A stretch of DNA of 64,000 nucleotides from Thalassotalea psychrophila (lineage in GTDB: Bacteria > Pseudomonadota > Gammaproteobacteria > Enterobacterales > Alteromonadaceae), in assembly GCF_031583595.1 (NCBI RefSeq), contig NZ_CP134145.1:3100001-3164000 (forward strand), read 5' to 3'. The notes beneath the pieces were generated by a model. The model was not told where the DNA came from. It was given only the letters and a program-made list of their open reading frames with translations, and made no database searches. Shown in pieces: positions 29,120-37,918 of this stretch; positions within the stretch are counted from its first letter, which is position 1; each line of letters opens with the position of its first letter. A program made the translations under genes and the position numbers.

Positions 29120-31438
29120 TTAACGGTAAATTAAGATTTTACCAACTGAGCCATCTTTACTTTGCGAAGTAACTCTAATTTTCAATCCATAATTAGGAAC
29201 GTTTCTGCCTGCATCAGGGATATCAGCAGAAATAAACGATGTACTATCATCAAACTCTGGGTTACGTTTGGTAAAGTTATCTGTTAAAGAAATTCCATAA
29301 CTATCTTTCAAGTCCAATGTAACATTTGAGTCTTTGGTTAAAGAGAAAGTTGCGTCGTGTATTTGATAGCGAGTAGATGCAATTTCTTGATCATTCCATT
29401 TATTGCTATGTCTATCGGCATCAACTACACCTAAGAAACCGTCTCCAGGATGTTCACCTACCCAGTTGTTATCAAAGGCATTATCTACATACCATATCAA
29501 TAATCCTGGTTCGAATGGCAATAACTGCCCAGCAACATTTACGTGAGCTAAGCCAGCATCAATACCATTATGAGTTCTCCACTCTGCTAAGTAATAGTGT
29601 TCTGAAAATTTAGATCCTTTGTCAGTAGTAAAACCAAGTAGATTCATTTTCTCAGCATCCATATCGTCAGCATTCGCCGTAAATGTACTGCTATCATCAA
29701 CGATTAAATTAAGATCATCAACAAAAATACCAGGGTTAGATACGTAACCGTCTGTTTCATACGCCACGTGTACATCAATGGTTTCACCAGCAAAAGCGGA
29801 TAAATCAAATTCTGCATCAACCCAACCATTAGAGTTTCCTGTTATTGCATTACCTCTATTTTGGTCATTTGGATTTTCGTCAGTGGTTATATTTCCCTTA
29901 ACGAAAGTCACACCAGTAGAGCTTACTACATACACATAGGCATAATCCCAATCAGCTTCAATATCATACCAAGTTTTAAATGTTAACTTAGCCGAGGATG
30001 CCGAGCTTAAATCAGCTGCAAACATCATTTCGTTAAATAAGCTATTTCCAGATCCACTAAAGTATGCATAGTCGCCACTGGTTGGTTGAGTAATAAATGT
30101 TTCTTTTTGCGGTAAGTTAATTCTTATCGCATCATTATTTACGCCTTTACTCACAGCTTCATCAAGCAAGCCGGTAAGACCTTCGCCATCAATTTGATCA
30201 AATTCTACAGTTGCACCATGCAACCAGTTTCCACCCATAGAATGCTGTAAAGACTCTTTGGCCCAAGCACTAAAGCCAGTTGGTTCTGTACCGCCAATAC
30301 GGCCAGCCCAACTACCACTAGACATTATTGACCATGAAGAAACAGGTTCACCTCTACCGGTATAATTTGTGTCATATTCATCGGGTAAACCTAAATCATG
30401 TCCATATTCATGACTTACCACACCTACAGCACTATCTGCTGGTTGGATGGTATAATCATAGGCAGCCATTACACCGCCCCAGTATGGAACAGATGCATTT
30501 GTTCCATCTATTCCAAATACGCCACCCAAATTCCAGCGATGAGCCCAAATGGCATCTTCAGCCAATTGTCCACCACCAGCTTCTTCACCTACGCTTGAAT
30601 GAAAGATCATTACGTGATCCACTAAACCATCAGGCTCCCATACATTACCATCACCATCTAAATCGTAGCGATCTTCAATGTCATAATCTGCTAAATTTAC
30701 ATCAGGATCAGCTGCTGCATGCATTAAAGCTTCTCTCACTAACGAACGCGCATCGCCATCTTCATTATTACCATAAAATGCAGCATTCTTTTCTGCCATA
30801 TACCAACCAGCAACTGAACCTTCAACAGAGTAACTGCCACCAGATTGCGCTTCATAGTACATTTTCATTGAATTTGCTTTGTGCCCATTTGGAGCAAACC
30901 AACCATTAGCTCCAAATAATATATCGGCATAATGACCTGGTGTGTAATCTTCATAGTACATACCAGTACTTTCAGGAATTATGGAATTATGTGGAAAATC
31001 TGGGAACTCAATTAGTAAGGCTAAAACTTTAGCGGTTCGAACACCATCTTCATAATTTTCTAGCATTACAGGTGCTGGTGCATTTTTCTTTGTTTGGCCT
31101 AATTTGTTACCTTGCCCATTTGTTAATGAGTGAGTTAACTTATTACCGCCACTAGACTTGAACATTTTTGCAATGTCGAAATCTTGTGCTCCAGCTTTAG
31201 CCCGTTCATGCTCTTGGCGTGTTTTTAAGTAGCCATTTAATGCTGCTTCGGCATCATTTAAATTGGCATCCTTTGATATTTTTCCTGATTTCCTTAGCAT
31301 TTCAATTAACTTATGCTCATTAGCAACAGCTAAATCAAACGATCCTGTACTATGGTTCTCTGCATGTGGCGCTGCATTAGTTACACAAGATAACCCCGCT
31401 AGCACTAAAGCTAGAGATACTTTTTTTGAATTAAACAT
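29120..31438 (-). CDS. Secreted M6-family metalloprotease (immune inhibitor A-like)
   Basis: A 772-residue secreted zinc protease. I start at the ATG at 31438, which has GGGAG five bases upstream and begins a signal peptide (MFNSKKVSLALVLAGLSCVTNA). An upstream ATG at 31489 would put 17 basic residues before it. Residues 30-125 are a propeptide-like region. The M6 domain starts with VLALLIEFPDFPHN and contains the zinc motif HEYGHDLGLPDEYD (His343, Glu344, His347). After it come a carbohydrate/MAM-like beta domain near residues 460-580 and a C-terminal region seen in InhA-type enzymes. InhA family members degrade host proteins; in a marine bacterium nutrient proteolysis is as likely. Confidence 0.88.
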   Translation of the reverse strand: MFNSKKVSLALVLAGLSCVTNAAPHAENHSTGSFDLAVANEHKLIEMLRKSGKISKDANLNDAEAALNGYLKTRQEHERAKAGAQDFDIAKMFKSSGGNKLTHSLTNGQGNKLGQTKKNAPAPVMLENYEDGVRTAKVLALLIEFPDFPHNSIIPESTGMYYEDYTPGHYADILFGANGWFAPNGHKANSMKMYYEAQSGGSYSVEGSVAGWYMAEKNAAFYGNNEDGDARSLVREALMHAAADPDVNLADYDIEDRYDLDGDGNVWEPDGLVDHVMIFHSSVGEEAGGGQLAEDAIWAHRWNLGGVFGIDGTNASVPYWGGVMAAYDYTIQPADSAVGVVSHEYGHDLGLPDEYDTNYTGRGEPVSSWSIMSSGSWAGRIGGTEPTGFSAWAKESLQHSMGGNWLHGATVEFDQIDGEGLTGLLDEAVSKGVNNDAIRINLPQKETFITQPTSGDYAYFSGSGNSLFNEMMFAADLSSASSAKLTFKTWYDIEADWDYAYVYVVSSTGVTFVKGNITTDENPNDQNRGNAITGNSNGWVDAEFDLSAFAGETIDVHVAYETDGYVSNPGIFVDDLNLIVDDSSTFTANADDMDAEKMNLLGFTTDKGSKFSEHYYLAEWRTHNGIDAGLAHVNVAGQLLPFEPGLLIWYVDNAFDNNWVGEHPGDGFLGVVDADRHSNKWNDQEIASTRYQIHDATFSLTKDSNVTLDLKDSYGISLTDNFTKRNPEFDDSTSFISADIPDAGRNVPNYGLKIRVTSQSKDGSVGKILIYR

Positions 31439-32275
31439 CCAAACTCCCAAACATATTTTTAGTTTTATTTTTGTTTTAACGTGCTGCAATTTACTAAATT
31501 GTTTTTAGTAAATTAAAATTAACTACTTGAAATAGTTAACCAGCCAAACGTTAAAAATTTGTTAACAAATTAATTGTTAGCATCTGAGTGTATGAAATAA
31601 TAAAATTTTATCTAGAACAAAAAGGTATAACGAACATCTCACCCACAGGCCCTAGCAATAAAGGGATGAAACCTTATTCAGATAGCACAAAAAGACAATA
31701 AAAGGTGTTCAGGAAAGCTTGATTAAGGTAGTGGCAATTCAAAAACAAACAATATGGAGTACGTCATTATTTAGTTTAAATGGGTAATTACCCACTTTAT
31801 TGCTTATAAGCATTATTTCTAAGTATTTTAAATAACTGCAGTTAGTTGGAATAAATGTCCAACTATATTTGTTAAACTTTGAAGGATGTTTTAAAGAAAT
31901 GAATTATAAATGAGTGATTACGAATATTTGAAGGTAAAACGTCCGAGGTTTAACAGAATTATGAGGAGATTTAATGCAAAAAAAGGCAAATTTACAGTAA
32001 GCCCATAGGCACTTATTCAGCCTTAAAAAAACAAAAAAAGAGGAACTCAAGCGACATCAGGTAGCCATTGATCGTATTGTGAATATAAAGAATATCTGTT
32101 TCCAGAACTAGTATCAGGATCTATATTCAATGTGTCAAAGGTGCCAGAAGAGTCATACGCGATATTAGAAAAAGTACAACGTCATTCCAGCATGTTGTTG
32201 GCTGGAAGCTCCTCCAGTTTCAAAGTGGCTGAATCCGGTTGATTTGTGCCATTTGCTGCCATACGATTAGTTAAC
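31439..32275. other. Gene-poor stretch with a REP-like hairpin and a possible coding remnant
   Basis: Mostly AT-rich sequence. A hairpin TTCCAGC / GCTGGAA at 32185-32207 is preceded by CGTCA, the outline of a REP-type element. On the minus strand, 32047-32184 reads as about 45 codons without a start, ending YSLYSQYDQWLPDVA and a TGA; it may be a gene tail cut off by the hairpin element. The M6 promoter should be near 31480-31600. Nothing else recognisable. Confidence 0.5.
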
Positions 32276-32590
32276 TTAATTAAGCTTTGAATTATCCTTC
32301 CAGACTTTATAAGTGCACTCTGGAAGATTGTCCCTATCAACTTTATCCATTACCAAAATATTGCACCCTAGTCCTTCAGAAAAACCAGATACATCACCTC
32401 CTTCTGCACGATACCAACAATCACATTGCTGATTTTCAGTATATAAGTAATCTATTATTATGTCTGGCTCTATGATGGTTCGCTGGTCACCTGTTGTTGC
32501 TTTCGTTAAAGCAACTATAAAGATAAGCAATACGACTATCGCAGCAAAAATTACTAGAGAAAATTTAAAAATGGGTAAATTTATTTGCAT
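32276..32590 (-). CDS. Small membrane-anchored protein of unknown function
   Basis: I do not recognise this 104-residue protein. Residues 8-28 form one hydrophobic helix (FKFSLVIFAAIVVLLIFIVAL). The rest is polar with a Cys-x-Cys-Trp (CDCW) and two further Cys (LGCNILV, ECTYKVW), consistent with a periplasmic disulfide-bonded domain. A copy of the GAGCGA element ends 28 bases upstream of the start. No clear ribosome-binding site. It is the only minus-strand gene of the small-gene cluster. Confidence 0.6.
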   Translation of the reverse strand: MQINLPIFKFSLVIFAAIVVLLIFIVALTKATTGDQRTIIEPDIIIDYLYTENQQCDCWYRAEGGDVSGFSEGLGCNILVMDKVDRDNLPECTYKVWKDNSKLN

Positions 32591-32779
32591 AAAATATTGA
32601 AAGTTGATGGTCTCTTAATCGCTCAAAGCCGCCATAGAGCAGCTTTAAATATTTGTAAATATACAATACATGATGTTATTGTAAAATAACAAGTTTTTAG
32701 TAATCGTCCCCGATCACTCAGAGCGGTTAATTATCGTTGTTATTTTATAGAGTCAGAGGATATATCGAGCTTATTAAAT

Positions 32780-33181
32780 ATGAAAAATTCAGAAATTAGC
32801 CAGTTCATTCACGAATATTGTAGAGCCTTCCGTCCAGGTAATATTAATGAAATAATAAAGTATTTTCATTATCCGACGACCATGCTAGTCAACGGAATGA
32901 ACTTACATGTTGCAAGCTCTGTTGAGCTGGAACCTTTACTAAGCAGTGGGCTTTCTGATATGAAATCTAAAGGTTTTTCATATAGTAAAATTCAAGATTT
33001 ATATATCCATAGCTTGTCGGAAAAGATTGCCATTGTTAGTGCAAGTTACATACGATTCAAATCCGACGATACTGCACTCGAAGAAATTGCTGCTACGTAC
33101 ACTATTTTTAACGATTCTGAATTAGGGTGTGGGATAGTAACTATTATTGCCCATGAATTAGATAAAGTGATAGGTAAGTAA
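32780..33181 (+). CDS. NTF2-like fold protein of unknown function
   Basis: A 133-residue soluble protein without signal peptide. The pattern ISQFIHEYCRAFRPGNINEIIKYFHYPTT..., a central helix, then strands with IAIVSASYIRFKSD and TYTIFNDSELG fits the SnoaL/NTF2-like fold (DUF4440-like), seen in many small ligand-binding or catalytic proteins. The fold assignment rests on pattern only. A GAGCGG variant of the local repeat lies 53 bases upstream. Confidence 0.6.
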   Translation: MKNSEISQFIHEYCRAFRPGNINEIIKYFHYPTTMLVNGMNLHVASSVELEPLLSSGLSDMKSKGFSYSKIQDLYIHSLSEKIAIVSASYIRFKSDDTALEEIAATYTIFNDSELGCGIVTIIAHELDKVIGK

Positions 33182-33272
33182 TATAATCAAACTTTCACAG
33201 GCTGCTATGAGCGATAAGCTGCCATTGCTTGCTTAAAAATAAATACACTTGTTAGTGTCTAAGGAAAGACTT

Positions 33273-33695
33273 TTGAATATTCTTCAAAAAATACAAAACA
33301 ATAATTTTACCAACCCTATTAGTAGTATCATATTTGCATTATTTAGCATCTGGGTAGCTATACAGCTAGCAGGTTTTTTAGGCAGCATTGAAATGCCATT
33401 TAATACCTCTGGTCTTTCAATACTTGGTGTCGCGATACAAGATATTATTGTTTTGGGCACTCCGTATTTTTTATTATTTAGTGCTTTAACAATTATTGGT
33501 TTCAAGTATCTTATTAAACCTACAAAATTGTCTGTTATATTATTCTTGTTAATTGTTACGCTTCCATGCTTACTATTAATGAAAGTTTCATACAATAGTT
33601 CTAATTACTACCTCTTCGTTAATGATTCTTTACCTATCATCGGGGTGATTTTGGGGCTTTATATATTAAAAACTAAAACTTTAAAGAACTTGTAG
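33273..33695 (+). CDS. Small multi-pass membrane protein of unknown function
   Basis: A 140-residue protein with four hydrophobic segments (around residues 15-35, 45-75, 85-103 and 115-130 counted from this start). I place the start at TTG 33273, which follows AAGGA by 8 bases; an in-frame TTG at 33249 has no such site. No family recognised. The body between 33248 and 33272 is probably leader. Confidence 0.55.
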   Translation: MNILQKIQNNNFTNPISSIIFALFSIWVAIQLAGFLGSIEMPFNTSGLSILGVAIQDIIVLGTPYFLLFSALTIIGFKYLIKPTKLSVILFLLIVTLPCLLLMKVSYNSSNYYLFVNDSLPIIGVILGLYILKTKTLKNL

Positions 33696-33755
33696 TAATT
33701 GGCAGCTTTGAGCGAATAACAGCCAGTGAAGTCCACTAAAAAACAAGGATAGTCA

Positions 33756-34283
33756 GTGAATATAGAAGTAAACCTAACGGAAGAAGACTTTGTTCAATTT
33801 AATAAATATGCGTTGAAAAAAGTTCTTTCATCAAAAACCACGACAATTCTATGCTTACTTCAAAATATAGCATCGGGTGCAGTCTTTGGATTGGTCGTTA
33901 TGACTATATTTAAGATGCTTGAAGGTAAGTCGCATAGCATGTGGAATACAGCCTTATTTTCGGTGGCGACATTATTTTTTCTTTATTTAATAATAATAAA
34001 GGTTCAGCAGGCAATCTATATGAAGAAGATGCTACCTAATAAAGATGGATTGGTATTGGGAAGTAAAAAAATAGAGCTGTTAGAAAATGGAATTAAAGAA
34101 GAGTCGCAGCTTGGATATAACTTCTACAATTGGAAAGCTGTAGTATCAATTGAAGAAGACAAAAATACAGTATATGTATTCTTAGACAAAGCTATAGCTT
34201 TGATTTTTCCAAACTCTAGCTTTTCATCAGAAGAAGAAAAATTAGACTTTTTAACAACGATACAGAATTTTAGCGTTAAATAA
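33756..34283 (+). CDS. YcxB-like membrane protein
   Basis: A 175-residue protein starting at GTG with AAGGA 6 bases upstream. Two membrane helices (residues 28-52 and 65-85) are followed by a cytosolic domain with the pattern KIELLENGIKEESQLGYNFYNWKAVVSIEEDKNTVYVFLDKAIALIFP. That is the YcxB-like C-terminal domain found in many Bacillus and gammaproteobacterial proteins of unknown role. The GAGCGA element lies 40 bases upstream. Confidence 0.65.
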   Translation: MNIEVNLTEEDFVQFNKYALKKVLSSKTTTILCLLQNIASGAVFGLVVMTIFKMLEGKSHSMWNTALFSVATLFFLYLIIIKVQQAIYMKKMLPNKDGLVLGSKKIELLENGIKEESQLGYNFYNWKAVVSIEEDKNTVYVFLDKAIALIFPNSSFSSEEEKLDFLTTIQNFSVK

Positions 34284-34361
34284 TATCGCTTTATGACAGG
34301 CTCTTATGAGCGATGAACGGACACTGCCTAGTTGGTGGTTGGATTAATAAAGGGATATGTT

Positions 34362-34652
34362 ATGAGCAATGAATTAAGTAAATCAAGTACGGGAAATGAA
34401 ATAAGTAAACTTAAAATCATTCTCTCCTTTTTAATAGCATTTGGGATAGAAATTTATTTTTTTCCTCTATTTTTTATAGAAAACAACACGCCACTAATGA
34501 TGATTCCTTTCATTATACTAATGCTTTTCACTTTTCCTGTTATGTACTTAATATTCATAAAGAAAAAGGTTAAAATTGCAATAATCACCACTTTAGTAGG
34601 AGCTATTCTTGCCTATATATCGATTCATTTTTCAGTTTCTTATTATTCTTAA
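34362..34652 (+). CDS. Small membrane protein of unknown function
   Basis: A 96-residue protein with three hydrophobic segments. I use the ATG at 34362 (MSNELSKSSTGNE), preceded by AAAGGG, instead of an upstream non-ATG start that would extend it by 10 residues into the repeat-derived leader. No family recognised. Confidence 0.55.
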   Translation: MSNELSKSSTGNEISKLKIILSFLIAFGIEIYFFPLFFIENNTPLMMIPFIILMLFTFPVMYLIFIKKKVKIAIITTLVGAILAYISIHFSVSYYS

Positions 34653-34854
34653 GTAGATTTATGAAAATGAACGGCTCCGAAGAGCGAGAAGCGACCGTTT
34701 GAACACTCAAATAACTTAGAAAAAATCCACTTCCTTCATATATCTGTTATTAGATAAAAAATTAATAACAAATCAACATACATTCAATAGACTCGAAGCT
34801 AAAAGTGGTTATTCTACTAAGAGCGATTAACAGACCATCAATAAAAAGGATTTA

Positions 34855-35172
34855 ATGAATACCGAGGCTAACAAATTAATTGCAAAGCTAAAGCTTCTCT
34901 CTTCTCTTTGGATGATTGGTGGAGGCGTATTTATATTTAGAATTTTTTTCCCAGATATAGAGTATTACGGATATAGATTTTATGTGGTTCAACTAGCTAG
35001 CTTATTTTTTATAATAGGATTCGTAGGATCTTTATGGTTTATCAAGTGCCCTAAATGTAATAAAAAGCTTATTTTTGATTTAATAAACAAAGAGCATAAC
35101 TTGGAATTTCCTACTTGGGAAAATGAGATAAGAAGTCATAAATGTTTTTCAAGAAATAATGATAATTTTTAA
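34855..35172 (+). CDS. Small membrane protein with zinc-ribbon-like tail
   Basis: A 105-residue protein. Two hydrophobic helices (residues 15-33 and 42-62) are followed by CPKC and a late HKC, a possible Cys3His zinc site. AAAGGA lies 7 bases before the ATG, and the GAGCGA element 28 bases before it. Function unknown. Confidence 0.6.
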   Translation: MNTEANKLIAKLKLLSSLWMIGGGVFIFRIFFPDIEYYGYRFYVVQLASLFFIIGFVGSLWFIKCPKCNKKLIFDLINKEHNLEFPTWENEIRSHKCFSRNNDNF

Positions 35173-35238
35173 TCAAACACCTAACGCCTAATAAGAGTGA
35201 ACAGCGGATGTTAACAGTTTCTTAACTTTGGATAATTT

Positions 35239-35646
35239 ATGGCTTTATTTGAAAAAATAATAAACGCAACTTTGTGTAAACTAATTTCAATTTTCTACAT
35301 CATGCAGGCAGTAGGTCTCCTTGGTGTTTTTTACATTACATTTATTAGCTCCCTGCCAACAGAAATAACATTCATAGAAAACTTTAAAGGGATTATGGAA
35401 TATGGGGGTGGGTTACTTTACTTCAAATTCAGCTTTATTTTTCTTAACATTTTTGCAGCTATAGCATTGTTAAAAATAGAAATATTTAACAAATACTTTA
35501 TCTATTTATTGAGTTACTTGTGGTTAATTACTCTATTATATCTTACTGTCTCTGATAATTTTTTCATGTGGATTGCTCCCGCTTTAGCTAGTTTTGAGTT
35601 CTATAAACATAAAAAGTCAGACGAGTATTTAAAGCGAGACTGCTAA
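35239..35646 (+). CDS. Four-helix membrane protein of unknown function
   Basis: A 135-residue protein with four hydrophobic segments spread over its length and a short basic C-terminus (KHKKSDEYLKRDC). A GAGTGA variant of the local element lies 38 bases upstream. No family recognised. It is the last gene of the small-gene cluster. Confidence 0.55.
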   Translation: MALFEKIINATLCKLISIFYIMQAVGLLGVFYITFISSLPTEITFIENFKGIMEYGGGLLYFKFSFIFLNIFAAIALLKIEIFNKYFIYLLSYLWLITLLYLTVSDNFFMWIAPALASFEFYKHKKSDEYLKRDC

Positions 35647-36041
35647 CAATATAGCTTTGTTTTACGAAAATAATGAAGGCATTGGTACAAATAAAGCTGA
35701 TCGGTAAAAGTCTATAAAGTTCTACTTCCGCTTATGGCACAAAGCCGCGAAATAATGGATTCCCGCCTTCGCGGGAATGACGGCGTTTTCCTACTTCCGT
35801 TAATGGCACTTTGCGGACCCACAACATCACTGAAGTAGGTCCCTCATCTCGTTCCACTCGTGGGGGATGACGATACATTTTCTCTACTTCCGCTTATGGC
35901 ACTTTTCTGTTATTCAGGATTTACTTAAATTAAGTCACAGCTGTTGACGGAATAGCCTCTTCTTATCACTTTAGATTAACCCATAAATGGTAATATCATT
36001 TATGGGTTTCTTCTTTTATATGACGGTGTTTTTCAGGCATA
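35647..36041. repeat. Non-coding stretch with REP-like and GGCAC repeats
   Basis: Three direct copies of CTACTTCCGCTTATGGCAC (35722, 35791 with two changes, 35884), each able to pair weakly with a nearby GCGGA. Between them a perfect hairpin ATTCCCGC-CTTC-GCGGGAAT (35759-35778) is followed by GACGG, the REP-type outline also seen near 32185. A second inverted-style segment (ACTCGTGGGGGATGACG) ends near 35870. No gene. Confidence 0.7.
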
Positions 36042-36068
36042 AAAAAAGCCGATATAAATATCGACTTT
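36042..36068 (-). terminator. Terminator of the cold-shock gene
   Basis: A 10-bp stem (AAGTCGATAT / ATATCGGCTT on the minus strand, one U-G pair) leads into seven T, about 28 bp past the stop. Confidence 0.8.
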
Positions 36069-36095
36069 CTTGAGTAGCTTAAGCTAGAGCAAAAC

Positions 36096-36305
36096 TTATA
36101 AAGGTTTTACGTTCTCAGCTTGTGGGCCTTTTTGACCTTGAACTACTTCAAATTCAACAGGTTGACCGTCAGTTAATGTACGACGACCAGTACCTTCGAT
36201 AGCACGGAAATGAACGAAAACATCTGGACCTTCAGATTGCTCGATAAATCCGAAACCTTTCTCGTCGTTAAACCATTTTACTGTACCGCTTTTCATATCA
36301 GACAT
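36096..36305 (-). CDS. Cold-shock domain protein (CspA family)
   Basis: A 69-residue single cold-shock domain protein. Both RNA-binding motifs are intact: [12 protein letters not shown] (RNP1) and VFVHFRAI (RNP2). These act as RNA chaperones that melt structured mRNA. AGGA lies 7 bases before the first ATG. The gene has an approximately 145-base untranslated leader, typical of cspA-type cold-inducible genes. It is monocistronic. Which E. coli paralogue it matches cannot be told. Confidence 0.93.
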   Translation of the reverse strand: MSDMKSGTVKWFNDEKGFGFIEQSEGPDVFVHFRAIEGTGRRTLTDGQPVEFEVVQGQKGPQAENVKPL

Positions 36306-36484
36306 AATATCTTCCTAAATTTATAAATTAATTGTGTTACAACTCCGACATGGAGATATAGCTTTTTTCATGTATTACTTAATATGTCGAGATGTTGGAA
36401 CTTGTGGAACTTATAAATCGAGATAGAACGTATTGCATTTCAAGCTTGCGAGGAGGAGTATACCTGTTTAAAAAGTGTAAGCAA
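36306..36484 (-). promoter_or_regulatory. Promoter and long 5' leader of the cold-shock gene
   Basis: On the minus strand TTGCTT (36479-36484) and TATACT (36457-36462) are 16 bases apart. Transcription would start near 36450, leaving a ~145-base leader. Long, structured leaders mediate cold induction in E. coli cspA. I could not identify a canonical cold box. Confidence 0.6.
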
Positions 36485-36651
36485 GTTTTAAACTAGTTAT
36501 TTCCCCAAAAGTTGTAAAAATATAAACAAACACAGTAGATTAGCTGTTGTATCAAGTTTTACATTACAAAATATGACATTAAACTACCTAGCTCTACATA
36601 AGGCATAGTGCGAAAACTTCCGTTTAATTGTTTTTATTAAACATAGGACAA

Positions 36652-37464
36652 CTAATACTTATAATTCCAATTCAATTTCGAAAATACTGCCAGCCAATCT
36701 TGATCAAAGTCAGCCTTAATGCATACATCTTCAAGAGTAATTGGATGAATAAATTCCAATTTTTGTGCATGCAGCATCAACCTTTTAAAACCAAAGTGCT
36801 CACCAAAGAATGGATTTTGCTTATTATCACCATAGTTAATGTCACCAATAATAGGATGACGCAAATGAGCAAGGTGTCGCCTTATTTGATGGCGCCTGCC
36901 GGTATGAGGTTTTAATTGCACTAGAGAATAGCGAACACTTGGAAATTTACCTAAAGGAATAGGTAAAGACGCGGTAGAAATACTTTTGTAATCAGTTACC
37001 GCTTCTTGGGCGGGTTTATCTTGCGAAACATATTTATCACCAAGCTTATCGAGCTTTTCTTTTAAAGGATAATCAACTTGCCCTTCTCCCTCTAAAAAGC
37101 CTCTAGTTATTGCGTAGTAAGTTTTTTTAATGGTTTTATCAGTAAATGCTTGTCCCATTTTACGAGCCACATCTTCAGACAAACCAAATAACAATACACC
37201 AGAAGTTGGACGGTCCAATCGATGTAACGGGTAAACATACTGTCCAACCATATCTCTGACCAATTGCAGTGCAAAATATTTTTCATCACGATCCATAAAA
37301 GAGCGATGCACAAACAAGCCACTTGGTTTGTTCACTGCTACTAAATGTTCATCTTGATATATTATTGTAAGTTTTGGTGGCACATCATCAATATCATCAG
37401 TTTGTTGCTCATCCAAAGAGCTTGTAGCCAGTAGCCTTTTATCTTGCATGTTTTTAGTTTGCAT
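36652..37464 (-). CDS. truC: tRNA pseudouridine(65) synthase TruC
   Basis: A 270-residue RluA-family synthase that makes pseudouridine 65 in tRNA. The catalytic-Asp motif is HRLDRPTSGVLLFGL, and KPHTGRRHQIRRHLAHLRHPIIGD follows. Starts are possible at GTG 37488, ATG 37464 and ATG 37449; I take 37464, which has AAGGG upstream and overlaps the end of yqcC. The extension before IIYQDEHLVAVNKPSG is longer than in E. coli. The yqcC-truC order is conserved in gammaproteobacteria. Confidence 0.92.
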   Translation of the reverse strand: MQTKNMQDKRLLATSSLDEQQTDDIDDVPPKLTIIYQDEHLVAVNKPSGLFVHRSFMDRDEKYFALQLVRDMVGQYVYPLHRLDRPTSGVLLFGLSEDVARKMGQAFTDKTIKKTYYAITRGFLEGEGQVDYPLKEKLDKLGDKYVSQDKPAQEAVTDYKSISTASLPIPLGKFPSVRYSLVQLKPHTGRRHQIRRHLAHLRHPIIGDINYGDNKQNPFFGEHFGFKRLMLHAQKLEFIHPITLEDVCIKADFDQDWLAVFSKLNWNYKY

Positions 37465-37804
37465 AATTAGGTTGGCCCTTTTCGCCACTTAGTAATTCAT
37501 CGATGTCAGCTAGGGTATTAATAATATCAGTCGCGTCTTTTCCTAAATTTTTAAAGGCTTCTTCGCCCATGGGGCTAACAGAAATTTGTGTGGGTAAAGG
37601 CAAGTTTGAAATAATCATAGTGTGCAGTTTTTCTATAAATACAAATTGCAGCCATTGTTCAAACGTTAAAGTATTCAAACAAAATGGTTGTGTACTGCTT
37701 AGTGCCTGCGGTGATGGTTTAGCTACTTGCCATAACTCAACGTGCTTTAGTTGCATTGTTAAAGTTTGCAGAAAAATTTCTAGTTGTGCTGATTTTGAAG
37801 TCAT
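37454..37804 (-). CDS. yqcC: YqcC family protein
   Basis: A 116-residue all-helical protein. The central LNTLTFEQWLQFVFIEKLHTMI is characteristic of YqcC, whose function is unknown. Its 3' end overlaps the truC start region, so the two genes form one unit. The promoter is in the 37805-37918 gap, shared with the divergent DUF3549 gene. Confidence 0.9.
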   Translation of the reverse strand: MTSKSAQLEIFLQTLTMQLKHVELWQVAKPSPQALSSTQPFCLNTLTFEQWLQFVFIEKLHTMIISNLPLPTQISVSPMGEEAFKNLGKDATDIINTLADIDELLSGEKGQPNYAN

Positions 37805-37918
37805 TAATATTTATAAAACTAAATAACATGGAGTTAAGTGGTAATTATATTTATAATACCGCCATTAATCATTGTTTATCTCAATAAACTGAATTTTCGG
37901 ACATAAAATCCAAACACT

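Larger units (their letters stand above)
32607..35212. repeat. GAGCGA element, chromosomal cluster copies
   Basis: A ~25-bp imperfect hairpin, roughly GGCxGCTTATGAGCGATAAGCxGCC, occurs before each small gene here. Cores lie at 32619-32624 (minus strand), 32721-32726 (variant GAGCGG), 33209-33214, 33710-33715, 34308-34313, 34682-34687, 34821-34826 and 35195-35200 (variant GAGTGA). Distance from core to the next start codon is 28-58 bases; only the 34682 copy lacks its own gene. The best-paired copies are 33200-33223 and 33701-33724. Confidence 0.75.

Noticed and set aside
30328..30909. Plus-strand frame of 193 codons opposite the M6 protease
   Set aside because: His/Leu/Asn-rich nonsense composition typical of an antisense frame; the protease frame is complete and has its zinc motif.
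35170..35212. A further attC site, because of CCTAACGCC after a stop codon
   Set aside because: No matching opposite GTTAGGY box or internal complementary arms within 150 bp.
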